Positions 35,498 through 42,909 of a stretch of 64,000 nucleotides of DNA are shown one piece after another. Both the position numbers and the translations under genes were made by a program. The notes under the pieces are model-generated. The model had not been told where the DNA came from. It did not search any database and was given only the letters and a program-made list of their open reading frames with translations. This stretch comes from CADEFX01 sp050260355 (GTDB lineage Bacteria > Pseudomonadota > Alphaproteobacteria > Rhizobiales > Hyphomicrobiaceae), in the NCBI GenBank assembly GCA_050260355.1, contig JBLNBZ010000069.1, forward strand, positions 1 to 64,000, read 5' to 3'. Each line of letters starts with the position of its first letter. Within the stretch, counting starts at the first letter, position 1.

Positions 35498-36682
35498 ATG
35501 GCTGATGCAGTCATCGTCTCGACGGCGCGTACGCCCATTGGCCGCGCCTATCGCGGCGCATTCAACAACACGCATGGCGCCACGTTAGGCGGCCATGTGG
35601 TGGCGGAGGCCGTCAAGCGGGCCAAGGTGGAGCCCGCGGAGATCGATGACGTCATGATGGGCTGCGCCATGCCGGAGGGTGCCACCGGCGGCAACATTGC
35701 CCGGCAGATTGCCATCCGCGCAGGACTGCCGGTGACGGTCGCCGGGGTGACGGTCAACCGCTTCTGCTCGTCGGGATTGCAGACCATCGCAATGGCTGCG
35801 CAACGCATCCGCTCTGATGATGCGGGCATCATCGTCGCGGGCGGCTTGGAGTCGATCAGCCTGGTGCAGAACGAGCATGCCAACAAGTTTCGCGCCAAGG
35901 AGGAGTGGCTGGTCGAGAAGAAGCCCGCCATCTACTGGTCGATGATCCAGACAGCCGACAACGTGGCCAAGCGCTACAAGATCAGCCGCGAAGTGCAGGA
36001 CGAGTACGGGCTGGAAAGCCAGCGTCGCACCGCGGCGGCCCAGCAGGCCGGCAAGTTCGACGACGAGATCGTGCCGCTGAAGGCCGAGAAGCTGCTGCTC
36101 GACAAGGAAGGCAAGATCACCGGCACCGAAATGTTCGAGCTGAAGCGCGATGAAGGCAATCGGCCCGACACCAACCTGGAGGGGTTGGCGAAGCTCAAGC
36201 CAGTCATGGGCGAAGGCAACTTCATCACCGCCGGCAATGCGAGCCAGCTCTCGGACGGGGCTTCGGCGTGCGTCGTCATGAGCGACAAGGAGGCGCAGAG
36301 GCGCGGGTTGAAGCCACTTGGAATCTATCGCGGCTTCGAGGTGTCGGGCTGCGAGCCGGACGAGATGGGCATTGGCCCCGTCTTCGCCGTGCCGAAGCTG
36401 CTCAAGAAGCACAAGCTCGGCATCCAGGATATCGGTCTTTGGGAGCTCAACGAGGCGTTCGCCGTGCAGGTGGTCTATTGCCGTGACAGGCTCGGCATTC
36501 CTTGGGAGCGCCTCAACGTCAACGGTGGCGCAATCGCGGTCGGCCATCCTTACGGCATGAGCGGCGCGCGCCTTACCGGCCACGCACTGATCGAGGCGAA
36601 GCGGCGCGGCGAGAAATACGCCGTGGTGACCATGTGTATCGGCGGAGGGCAGGGCGCGGCTGCTCTGTTCGAGATTGCCTGA
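35498..36682 (+). CDS. Acetyl-CoA acetyltransferase (thiolase family)
   Basis: The 394-residue thiolase has catalytic Cys90 in VNRFCSSGLQT, ELNEAFAVQ, GGAIAVGHPYGMSGAR and CIGGGQGAA. It resembles FadA-type thiolases of fatty acid degradation (AxxxAARTPIGRA start). ATG 35498 follows AAAGGA. It is distinct from the thiolase at 23.1 kb, with low similarity outside the motifs. It is the first gene of a three-gene run with a histidine phosphatase (TGATG overlap) and a CoxG-like gene. Confidence 0.88.
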   Translation: MADAVIVSTARTPIGRAYRGAFNNTHGATLGGHVVAEAVKRAKVEPAEIDDVMMGCAMPEGATGGNIARQIAIRAGLPVTVAGVTVNRFCSSGLQTIAMAAQRIRSDDAGIIVAGGLESISLVQNEHANKFRAKEEWLVEKKPAIYWSMIQTADNVAKRYKISREVQDEYGLESQRRTAAAQQAGKFDDEIVPLKAEKLLLDKEGKITGTEMFELKRDEGNRPDTNLEGLAKLKPVMGEGNFITAGNASQLSDGASACVVMSDKEAQRRGLKPLGIYRGFEVSGCEPDEMGIGPVFAVPKLLKKHKLGIQDIGLWELNEAFAVQVVYCRDRLGIPWERLNVNGGAIAVGHPYGMSGARLTGHALIEAKRRGEKYAVVTMCIGGGQGAAALFEIA

Positions 36683-37338
36683 TGAGTGCAAGTTCGAGTG
36701 GGGGCGTCACCACGCCCGGGTACCGTCATCGCGGTCTGGAAGAGCTGTTCCGCCTGGCGCGTATGACGCCTCTGCCGATCGAGCAGGACCAGTTCGTGTT
36801 CCTGCGCCACGGCGAAACGGACGGAAACTTCACCAAGATCTTCCAGACCGCCGAGCAGCAGCTCAATGCGCGGGGGCTGGAGCAGGCGAGGCGGGCCGCG
36901 GAATGTCTTGCTGGCCACCGGCTCGAGCGTATCGCGGCCAGCACCATGCGCCGCGCCTGGCACACTGCCGAAATCGTCTCTGAGCCCCACCGGCTGATGC
37001 CGGAGCCAGTCGACGGGTTGCGCGAGCGTTGGTTCGGGGACCTGGTCGGGACGCCGTCGGCCGACTACGACTGGCGCAACAGTCCCCCTAATGGGGAGCC
37101 TTTGGCGGTGTTCGTGGAGCGCACGCAGCGCGGTCTTGTGGAGGCGCTGAAGCCGGCAGCCTTTTCGGTCTTGGTGGCGCATGGTGGCACACTCTATGTG
37201 CTAGCGGCGAGCCTTGGTCTGGAGCTGGAGACGGCCGATTACGCGAACTGCACGCCACTGCTCGTCGAGCGATCCAGAAGAGGCTGGCGAGTGACGCGCC
37301 TTGCGGCGAGCACCGGTTCGGGGGACAACATCTCCTAG
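36682..37338 (+). CDS. Histidine phosphatase family protein (phosphoglycerate-mutase-like)
   Basis: The 218-residue protein carries the RHG motif in FVFLRHGETDGN with the catalytic His, a second Arg in ASTMRRAWHTAEI, and VAHGGTL with the second His. This is the histidine acid phosphatase / dPGM branch. It starts at ATG 36682, overlapping the thiolase stop by one base, so it is cotranslated. Specificity is unknown. Confidence 0.82.
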   Translation: MSASSSGGVTTPGYRHRGLEELFRLARMTPLPIEQDQFVFLRHGETDGNFTKIFQTAEQQLNARGLEQARRAAECLAGHRLERIAASTMRRAWHTAEIVSEPHRLMPEPVDGLRERWFGDLVGTPSADYDWRNSPPNGEPLAVFVERTQRGLVEALKPAAFSVLVAHGGTLYVLAASLGLELETADYANCTPLLVERSRRGWRVTRLAASTGSGDNIS

Positions 37339-37373
37339 GGGGCGATCGATGCCTGCAACCGAGAGGCCGAACC

Positions 37374-37898
37374 ATGGACATCACCGGCCAATACAGGATC
37401 GCTGCTCCACGTGACGTTGTCTGGGCGGCGCTCAATGATCCAGAGGTGCTCAAGGTCTGCATCCCTGGCTGCAAGGAGCTGGATAAGCGCTCGGACCGCG
37501 AGTTCGCGGCCAAGGTGGCGCTGAAGATCGGGCCGATCTCCGCCAATTTCAGCGGAGCGGTAACGCTCGAGGACCTCAATCCGCCGGCGGGCTACACGAT
37601 TGTCGGTCAGGGCCAGGGGGGCGCCGCGGGCTTCGCCAAGGGCCGGGCCAAGGTCGACCTGACCGAGGAGGGGCAGGAGACCACGCTGAGCTACACCGCC
37701 AAGGCCGAGGTCGGGGGCAAGTTGGCAACGCTGGGCGGCCGCCTGATCCAGGCCACGTCGAAGAAGCTTGCCGACGAGTTCTTCGGCAAGTTTGCGGCTG
37801 AGCTGGGAGGCGTAGAGGAGCCGGGGGCGGCCGCGCCCGACGGTGCGCCGCCCCAACCGAAGGAGAGCCGCTGGAGGCGGTGGTTCAAGCGCGGATAG
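37374..37898 (+). CDS. CoxG-like SRPBCC protein (carbon monoxide dehydrogenase subunit G family)
   Basis: The 174-residue protein has the CoxG/SRPBCC fold: MDITGQYRIAAPRDVVWAALNDPEVLKVCIPGCKEL, and the AAVALKIGPISANFSG-type strand. A C-terminal acidic and Pro-rich linker ends in a basic amphipathic tail (RWRRWFKRG), typical of CoxG membrane attachment. In Oligotropha CoxG anchors CO dehydrogenase to the membrane. No coxMSL genes are in the window, so a role with another molybdenum hydroxylase, such as the one at 54 kb, or with the adjacent genes is possible but unproven. Confidence 0.78.
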   Translation: MDITGQYRIAAPRDVVWAALNDPEVLKVCIPGCKELDKRSDREFAAKVALKIGPISANFSGAVTLEDLNPPAGYTIVGQGQGGAAGFAKGRAKVDLTEEGQETTLSYTAKAEVGGKLATLGGRLIQATSKKLADEFFGKFAAELGGVEEPGAAAPDGAPPQPKESRWRRWFKRG

Positions 37899-37914
37899 CG
37901 CAGCTTCCTGCCTC

Positions 37915-39201
37915 TCAGCCCATGATGTATCGCGGCAGCCAGAGCGCGACGTCCGGCGCGATCATGAGCAGCGCTATCAGCGCGACCATGGCGAAGACGA
38001 ACGGCAATGCGCCGCGGATCACCTCGTTGATCGAGCCGCGGGTGCGCATGCCCTGGACCACGTAGAGGTTGAGTCCGACCGGAGGCGTGATCAGCGCAGC
38101 CTCGATCAGAATGGTCAGCACGACGCCCCACCAGATGGGATCCCAGCCCAGCTTGAAGACGATCGGCGCGATGAAGGGCGTCGTCAGGATCATCATGGAG
38201 ATGGTTTCCATGAAGCAGCCGAGGATCAGGTAGAAGATCACGATCAGGATCATCGTACCGTACTTGCCGAGCCCGAGATCCTCGATGATTTTTCCGAGCC
38301 CGTCGGTGACGCCGATGGCCGCCAGCACGAAGTTCAGGAACTGCGCGGCCATGATGATGAGCATGATCATGGCTGTGGTGCGCATGGTGCCTTCGGCGAC
38401 CGCCCGCAACATCGGCAACGAGACGCGCCGCTCCCAAGCAGCCAGCAGCAGGGCCGCAATCACGCCAAGCGAGGCAGCCTCGGTCGGCGTGGCTACGCCG
38501 GCGTAGATCGAGCCCACCACGACCAGGAAGATGAACGTCGGCGGAATGAGGCTTGGCAGGACGCGAAGCCGGGCGCTCCATGTCGTCTCGATGGGAATGC
38601 CGCCCTTGCGCGGATTTGCCAGGCAGGCGACCAAAACGATCACCATGAAGAAGGCCGAGAGAGTAAAGCCTGGGATGAAGCCGGCGAGATAGAGCCTTGG
38701 GACCGAGGAATTGGTCAGCAGGCCATAGAGAATGAAGTTGATCGAGGGCGGGATCAAAATTCCGAGCGTGCCGCCGGCGGCGATCGTGCCGAGGAACAGG
38801 GGCTCGTCGTACTTGCGCTTCTGGATCTCGGGCAGGGCGACGGTGCCGATGGTGGCGGCCGTTGCCACGCTCGAGCCGGACGTAGCGGCAAACATCGCGC
38901 ACGAGCCGATGTTGGCGTGCATGAGACCGCCAGGAAGCCAGGACAGCCATTGTGCAATGGCGTTATAGACGCGCTCGGCTATTCCGGCGCGCAGCAGGAT
39001 CTCGCCGAGCATGACGAACAGCGGAATCGCAATCAGGATGTACTCGCTCGACGAGTTCCAGATGATCTCGCCCATGGCGCGATGCAGAGGCATCATCGAG
39101 AAGAACTGGCTGAGTGCCAGCCCGAGCACGCCCATCACCGCGGCTACGGGAACGCTGACCGCGAGCAGAACGACGAGGAGCAGGAGTGTCGTAGCGAGCA
39201 T
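37915..39201 (-). CDS. dctM: TRAP transporter large permease (DctM)
   Basis: The 428-residue protein has about 12 membrane segments and the DctM repeats, for example SIPLFVMLGEILLRAG, GGTLGILIPPSINFILYG and VGLNLYVVQG. It forms the Na+-coupled translocation channel of a TRAP importer. It lies 2 bp after the DctQ gene and is the last gene of dctPQM. Confidence 0.9.
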   Translation of the reverse strand: MLATTLLLLVVLLAVSVPVAAVMGVLGLALSQFFSMMPLHRAMGEIIWNSSSEYILIAIPLFVMLGEILLRAGIAERVYNAIAQWLSWLPGGLMHANIGSCAMFAATSGSSVATAATIGTVALPEIQKRKYDEPLFLGTIAAGGTLGILIPPSINFILYGLLTNSSVPRLYLAGFIPGFTLSAFFMVIVLVACLANPRKGGIPIETTWSARLRVLPSLIPPTFIFLVVVGSIYAGVATPTEAASLGVIAALLLAAWERRVSLPMLRAVAEGTMRTTAMIMLIIMAAQFLNFVLAAIGVTDGLGKIIEDLGLGKYGTMILIVIFYLILGCFMETISMMILTTPFIAPIVFKLGWDPIWWGVVLTILIEAALITPPVGLNLYVVQGMRTRGSINEVIRGALPFVFAMVALIALLMIAPDVALWLPRYIMG

Positions 39202-39203
39202 CT

Positions 39204-39821
39204 CTAGCTCCTCGTGCCGGGCTTGTCGGTGGCAATACCCAAGCCCTCGAGCTCGCTTTGAATCTCTTCGTCTTGCGTCGACGCGCCGGCAATGGCGCCC
39301 ACGGCGGCGTAGTCACCGCGCAGCACCGCTGCGATCGAACGCATCAGTGCCAGCAGCAAGGCGATCGCGAACAAGGCGATACCTCCGAACCAGGGTAGTT
39401 GGGCGAGGGCGAGCGGGATCCTGAGCTGCGTATTCGAGCGTATGCCCTCGCTGTAGCTCGTGAAGGCCACATTTCCGGCGCGCTCGAGCAGGACGGCCAC
39501 GAAGAGGCCCATTACGAGAAGTGCGAAGATATCGAGAAGAGCGCGCGTGCGTGGCCCGAAGCGGCCATACAACGCATCGATGCGTACATGACCTCGCGAC
39601 ACGAGCACGTGCGCCATCGACCAGCTCGTGCCGACGGCGAAGAGATAGGCGGAGATCTCGTCGGAGCCGGAGAACACGAAGGTCGTGCCGAAGACGGCGC
39701 CAAGTCCTTTGCGGAGCAGGACCTCCGCCGTGACGATTCCCGCCGCTGCGAACAGCATGGCGCCACCGAGCCATACTGCGACCCGCGCGATGGCGGCCAC
39801 ACCATTCCAAAGCATTTCCAT
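39204..39821 (-). CDS. dctQ: TRAP transporter small permease (DctQ)
   Basis: The 205-residue protein has four membrane helices and the conserved TSWSMAHVLVSRGHVRIDAL of DctQ proteins. It stabilises DctM. I start at ATG 39821, since the upstream TTG at 39830 lies inside the intercistronic hairpin. It is separated from the DctP gene by that hairpin, so its expression is probably lower than that of the binding protein. Confidence 0.85.
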   Translation of the reverse strand: MEMLWNGVAAIARVAVWLGGAMLFAAAGIVTAEVLLRKGLGAVFGTTFVFSGSDEISAYLFAVGTSWSMAHVLVSRGHVRIDALYGRFGPRTRALLDIFALLVMGLFVAVLLERAGNVAFTSYSEGIRSNTQLRIPLALAQLPWFGGIALFAIALLLALMRSIAAVLRGDYAAVGAIAGASTQDEEIQSELEGLGIATDKPGTRS

Positions 39822-39829
39822 CGCACTCA

Positions 39830-39860
39830 AAAGGGCCCGGCGTTCAAGTCCGGGCCCTTT
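39830..39860 (-). terminator. Intercistronic stem-loop between dctP and dctQ
   Basis: An 11-bp perfect inverted repeat (AAAGGGCCCGG / CCGGGCCCTTT) with a 9-nt loop lies between dctP and dctQ. On the minus strand it is followed by TTTTGAG, a short U-run. It is a likely partial terminator or 3' protective stem setting a high DctP to DctQM ratio, common in binding-protein-dependent transporter operons. Confidence 0.65.
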
Positions 39861-39878
39861 CCCTCCCTAGAGGCAGCG

Positions 39879-40931
39879 TTAGTTGGCTTTGGCTGTGAGG
39901 TTGTACTTCTTGCCCACAAGCTCGTTCCACTTGGCGGCGCAGGCGTCCCCGCACCGCTTGGCCCAACGCGCCAGCACGACCTCATTCAGCGCCTTCTCGC
40001 GAGCGGTAAGGTCGGCGTCGGATGGCTTGACGAGCTTGAGCTTGCCTGGCGCGCCTACCGAGCAGGCCCCCGAGCCCGTGTCGCAAGCAACGCCTTCCTC
40101 CGTCTCGTCCTCGATCACCTTCCAGGCCTTGTCCTCGTGCGCCTTCATCTGCTTCTCGAGGAAATCCTGCGTATTCTTGGAGAGCTTGTTCCACGCATTG
40201 AGGCTGACAACCCAGATGCCGATCGTGTAGCCGACCGGCAGGCGGTAGAGCGTATTGACGACCTCGGTCCACTTGGCCTTGTAGGCCGGCATGGTTCCGG
40301 TGATGCCGCAATCGACGACGCCCTTCTCGAGGGCGGGAACAACCTCGCCGAATGCGATGGTCACCGCGGACGCGCCGACAGCAGCCGCGAAGTCCGCCTG
40401 CGAAGTGCCCTGTACGCGAATCTTCTTACCCTTGAGATCCTCGATGCTATTTATGTCGCCCCGGCAGAAGAAGACCTGCTCCGGGAAGGGGAACGTCGCC
40501 AGGATTAGGGCGCCGTGCCGCTCCTTCATGATTTTCTGCATCTCCGGCATCCAAGCGGCCGCGATGTCGCGGCCCATCTTGAAGTCCTTTGCCACGCCGG
40601 CGATGTCGGAAGCCTCGATGACGGCGCCACCGTCCTCGACGTAGATCGGGAGGGCAGCCGCGACGTCGAACACGCCTTGCTTGAGCAGCCGCAGGAGCTC
40701 AGTGCCCTTGAGATTGACCTCGGTTATCGACTTGATGTTGCCCTTGATGCTGCCGCCGGAGGCAGTGGGAATGTCTGTCGTCCAGAGAGGCTGCTCGAGC
40801 TTTTGCCAGTTGGTGAGAAAGTTCCACGTTCCGATGACGTTGAACTCTTTCTTGTCGAGTTGCTGCGCCTGAGCAGTCCCACAAAACAACACGGCACCCG
40901 CAACCAATGTTGCGGCAGACTTCCAGCGCAT
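39879..40931 (-). CDS. dctP: TRAP transporter substrate-binding protein (DctP)
   Basis: The 350-residue periplasmic protein has a signal peptide (about 1-22, ending AQA) and the DctP-family helix region with KIRVQGTSQADFAAAVGA and PAYKAKWTEVVNT. Four Cys residues cluster in the last third. I prefer ATG 40931, seven bases after GGGAGG; a GTG two codons earlier sits too close to that site. It binds an organic acid; an aldonate, uronate or keto acid would fit the nearby catabolic genes, but this is inference. Confidence 0.88.
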   Translation of the reverse strand: MRWKSAATLVAGAVLFCGTAQAQQLDKKEFNVIGTWNFLTNWQKLEQPLWTTDIPTASGGSIKGNIKSITEVNLKGTELLRLLKQGVFDVAAALPIYVEDGGAVIEASDIAGVAKDFKMGRDIAAAWMPEMQKIMKERHGALILATFPFPEQVFFCRGDINSIEDLKGKKIRVQGTSQADFAAAVGASAVTIAFGEVVPALEKGVVDCGITGTMPAYKAKWTEVVNTLYRLPVGYTIGIWVVSLNAWNKLSKNTQDFLEKQMKAHEDKAWKVIEDETEEGVACDTGSGACSVGAPGKLKLVKPSDADLTAREKALNEVVLARWAKRCGDACAAKWNELVGKKYNLTAKAN

Positions 40932-41010
40932 ACTCACCCTCCCAATTCTCTAAATTGCTCTGACGGAGCGGGTAACAATCCACCAAGAAGGGGTGCCGCG
41001 CAAGGGAGGG

Positions 41011-41018
41011 GTCTGCTC
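41011..41018. repeat. Target-site duplication, left copy (GTCTGCTC)
   Basis: The 8-bp sequence GTCTGCTC directly abuts the left inverted repeat and is repeated exactly at 42721-42728 after the right end. Confidence 0.85.
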
Positions 41019-41041
41019 GGTAGTGTCTCAGTTTGAAATTT
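41019..41041. repeat. Left terminal inverted repeat, 23 bp
   Basis: The 23 bases starting GGTAGTGTCTCAG are the perfect reverse complement of 42698-42720; the match ends exactly after base 23. The TIR carries the TGA stop and last codons of the response regulator gene. Confidence 0.9.
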
Positions 41042-41402
41042 TATGGCCCCGGATCAGGGCCTCCATAGCATCCCGCAACTGCTCATGGGTCGCGGGCTTG
41101 TCAAGGCGGGGCGCATGCTTGCAGGCGTCGTCGGTCGTGCTGATACCGCTATACATGAGGAAGGGGATGCCACGCTCGGTAAGCCGCTTGCAAAGGCTGG
41201 TGGCGTCACCGTCCGGTAGGGCGTGATCCAGAATGGCGGCCGACAATCCGTCGTGCTCGACCAGGAGTCTAGCGTGCTTAACGGTGTTCGTGGTCGTCAG
41301 ATGCGCGCCGGCCTTCTCGAAAGCCATCGAGATGTCCAATGTGATCAGAGGCTCATCCTCGACGACCAGGATGGTGCAGCCTTGCAGGTGAGGGTATGAC
41401 AC
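41028..41402 (-). CDS. Single-domain response regulator (passenger of the mobile element)
   Basis: The 124-residue protein is a bare receiver domain: acidic VVEDEP (Glu15-Asp16), phosphoacceptor Asp59 in AAILDHALPDG, Ser85 in MYSG and Lys102 in LDKPA. It has no output domain. The GTG at 41402 is chosen because GAAGGA lies upstream and the longer frame adds shadow sequence. The protein resembles the single-domain receivers common in rhizobial general stress or light-signalling networks, but I cannot assign a partner. The last codons (KISN) and the stop are supplied by the left inverted repeat of the element. Confidence 0.8.
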   Translation of the reverse strand: MSYPHLQGCTILVVEDEPLITLDISMAFEKAGAHLTTTNTVKHARLLVEHDGLSAAILDHALPDGDATSLCKRLTERGIPFLMYSGISTTDDACKHAPRLDKPATHEQLRDAMEALIRGHKISN

Positions 41403-41694
41403 GGAAAGGTCCTTCGCGCGGCTAGGCGCAAGTGACCTGAGGTAGGGCGGCCCTGTTTGTGTCCGGCCGCGACATCCCAAGCGCCGGTCAATCCTCTCAC
41501 GCGCAGCAAGCGTAATGACCGGCTACTGAGGCAAAGCCCGTGAAGCTAAGGCGGGCTCGGTGCTGCGTACTTGGACAACCTACCACACTAAGGGCGGTTC
41601 CGTCCCCAACTAACCCACACTCCTTACCGCTAAGCATGGCCCAGAGCGCCGACGCACTATATACTGGTCAAACTGACCTATTACCGGAGCACCC

Positions 41695-41928
41695 ATGCCT
41701 AAAGGCCCCAAAGGCCAGAAGCGCCCCGCTGATGTAATCGGCAACGCCGTCAAGGTGATGCGGATCGCCACGGGCGAGGAACAAGAGGACTTCTCGGCGG
41801 ACGATGGCAAGGACCCAGCCGCCAAGGCGCTCGGCAGCCGGGGCGGCAAGGCGCGCGCTGCAAAGTTGAGCAGCGCTCGAAAAAGAGAAATCGCCAAGAG
41901 TGCCGCACGAAAGAGGTGGGCTAAGTAG
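41695..41928 (+). CDS. Small basic hypothetical protein (passenger of the mobile element)
   Basis: The 77-residue protein begins MPKGPKGQKRPADVIGNAVKV and ends in a Lys/Arg/Ala-rich helix (SSARKREIAKSAARKRWAK). This two-part pattern recurs in small histone-like or KGG-type proteins of Hyphomicrobiales, often of unknown role. CCGGAG lies before the ATG, and a TATACT box at about 41661 may be its -10. The basic tail suggests nucleic-acid binding. Function unknown. Confidence 0.6.
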   Translation: MPKGPKGQKRPADVIGNAVKVMRIATGEEQEDFSADDGKDPAAKALGSRGGKARAAKLSSARKREIAKSAARKRWAK

Positions 41929-42061
41929 AGTCCGATTTTGGGGCGGATACTTTTATGTTCAGCGCGCCAGCAATGATCTTTTTCTCGCCAATTTGAACCA
42001 TCGCCTTCAGCCGTCCGGCTGCGGGTATCGCAAAGTTGCCAAGGACGAATGACGCGATCAC
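41921..42061 (-). pseudogene. C-terminal remnant of an unknown protein inside the mobile element
   Basis: On the minus strand a 46-codon frame reads like genuine protein: VIASFVLGNFAIPAAGRL..., then AMVQIGEKKIIAGALNI and a TAG stop at 41921-41923. Upstream it runs into DNA that is already transposase sequence, near 42065, and loses protein-like character. It looks like the tail of a gene cut at the junction where passenger DNA meets the transposase remnant. The original protein is not recognised. Confidence 0.4.
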
Positions 42062-42711
42062 CCGGGATGAGGAAGCCGGTCGATGGCGCTGGCGACGTGT
42101 GGACGTGGACCGCCCTCGATGCCGACAGCAAGCTGATTATTCAATGGCACGTCGGCGATCGCAGCGGCGAGACGGCCGAGGTGTTCATTGACGATCTGGC
42201 ATCGCGGCTGGTTAACCGGGTGCAGCTCACCAGCGACGGCCACCGGCCCTACCTTGAGGCTGTGGAGGGCGCGTTCGGTGGCGATATCGACTACGCCATG
42301 TTGCAGAAGATTTACGGGGCCACGGTCGAAGGCCAGAAGCGCTACAGCCCAGCCGAGTGCATCGGCACGCAGACCAAGGTCGTCGAGGGCAACCCCGATC
42401 CGAAGCACATCAGTACGTCATACGTGGAGCGGTCGAACCTGACGCTGCGCATGCACAATCGGCGTTTCACGCGGCTCACCAATGCCTTCTCCAAGAAGTT
42501 CCTGAGCTATGTCCACATGGTTGCGCTCTATACCGTCTGGTACAACTGGGTGCGCATCCACAAGACGCTCCGGACTACGCCAGCCATGGCGTCCGGCCTT
42601 ACGGACAAGCTCATGGGGTTCGAGGACATCGTGGCGCTGATGGACGCCGCGGCCCCAGCACCGAACCGGCCCAAGGTCTACCAGAAAAAGCCGGTTCAAA
42701 TTTCAAACTGA
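42049..42711 (+). pseudogene. Truncated IS1-type transposase (back part only)
   Basis: From about 42073 the 220-codon frame matches IS1-type transposases: GAGDVWTWTALDADSKLI, Asp63 in QLTSDGHR, Glu127 in STSYVERSNLTLRMH, then FSKKFLSYVHMVALY and RIHKTLRTTPAM. The N-terminal helix-turn-helix and the CDE segment with the first catalytic Asp, about 90-100 residues, are missing and replaced by passenger DNA. The protein should therefore be inactive. The last codons (QISN and TGA) lie in the right inverted repeat. Family naming is from memory of the motifs; IS1 is my best call. Confidence 0.8.
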
Positions 42712-42720
42712 GACACTACC
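42698..42720. repeat. Right terminal inverted repeat, 23 bp
   Basis: This is the perfect reverse complement of 41019-41041 and is followed immediately by the second GTCTGCTC target copy. It encodes the end of the transposase frame. Confidence 0.9.
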
Positions 42721-42728
42721 GTCTGCTC
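42721..42728. repeat. Target-site duplication, right copy (GTCTGCTC)
   Basis: This is an exact repeat of 41011-41018, directly after the right inverted repeat. Confidence 0.85.
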
Positions 42729-42909
42729 AAAGTCCGAGCACGGTTCTTTTGCCGGGTGACACCGGCCGAGCCCGGGCGGCCGCAACCATACGGCCAAGAC
42801 CGCCGGTCTAAAAGCCGTGACCGCGATGCCGAGTTTCGCTAGAACAGGCTCCTGGCAGGCCGCGACGGACGTGCCAATAGACGGCCAGACAGTTACGAGG
42901 GAGCGTCGG

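Larger units (their letters stand above)
41019..42720 (+). mobile_element. IS1-like transposable element with passenger genes (non-autonomous)
   Basis: This 1702-bp unit has perfect 23-bp terminal inverted repeats beginning GGTAGTGTCTCAG and is flanked by the direct repeat GTCTGCTC (41011-41018 and 42721-42728). The end length and 8-bp duplication fit the IS1 family, as does the transposase fragment inside. It carries a response regulator gene (minus strand), a small basic protein gene and a gene remnant. It keeps only the back part of the transposase, without its first catalytic Asp. Since ends and duplication are intact, the composite unit moved here as one piece, presumably with a transposase supplied in trans. 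It sits between the dctP promoter and the aminotransferase gene. Confidence 0.85.

Noticed and set aside
40932..42909. Composite transposon with two IS copies
   Set aside because: There is only one transposase remnant and the two ends are single 23-bp inverted repeats, not full IS copies.
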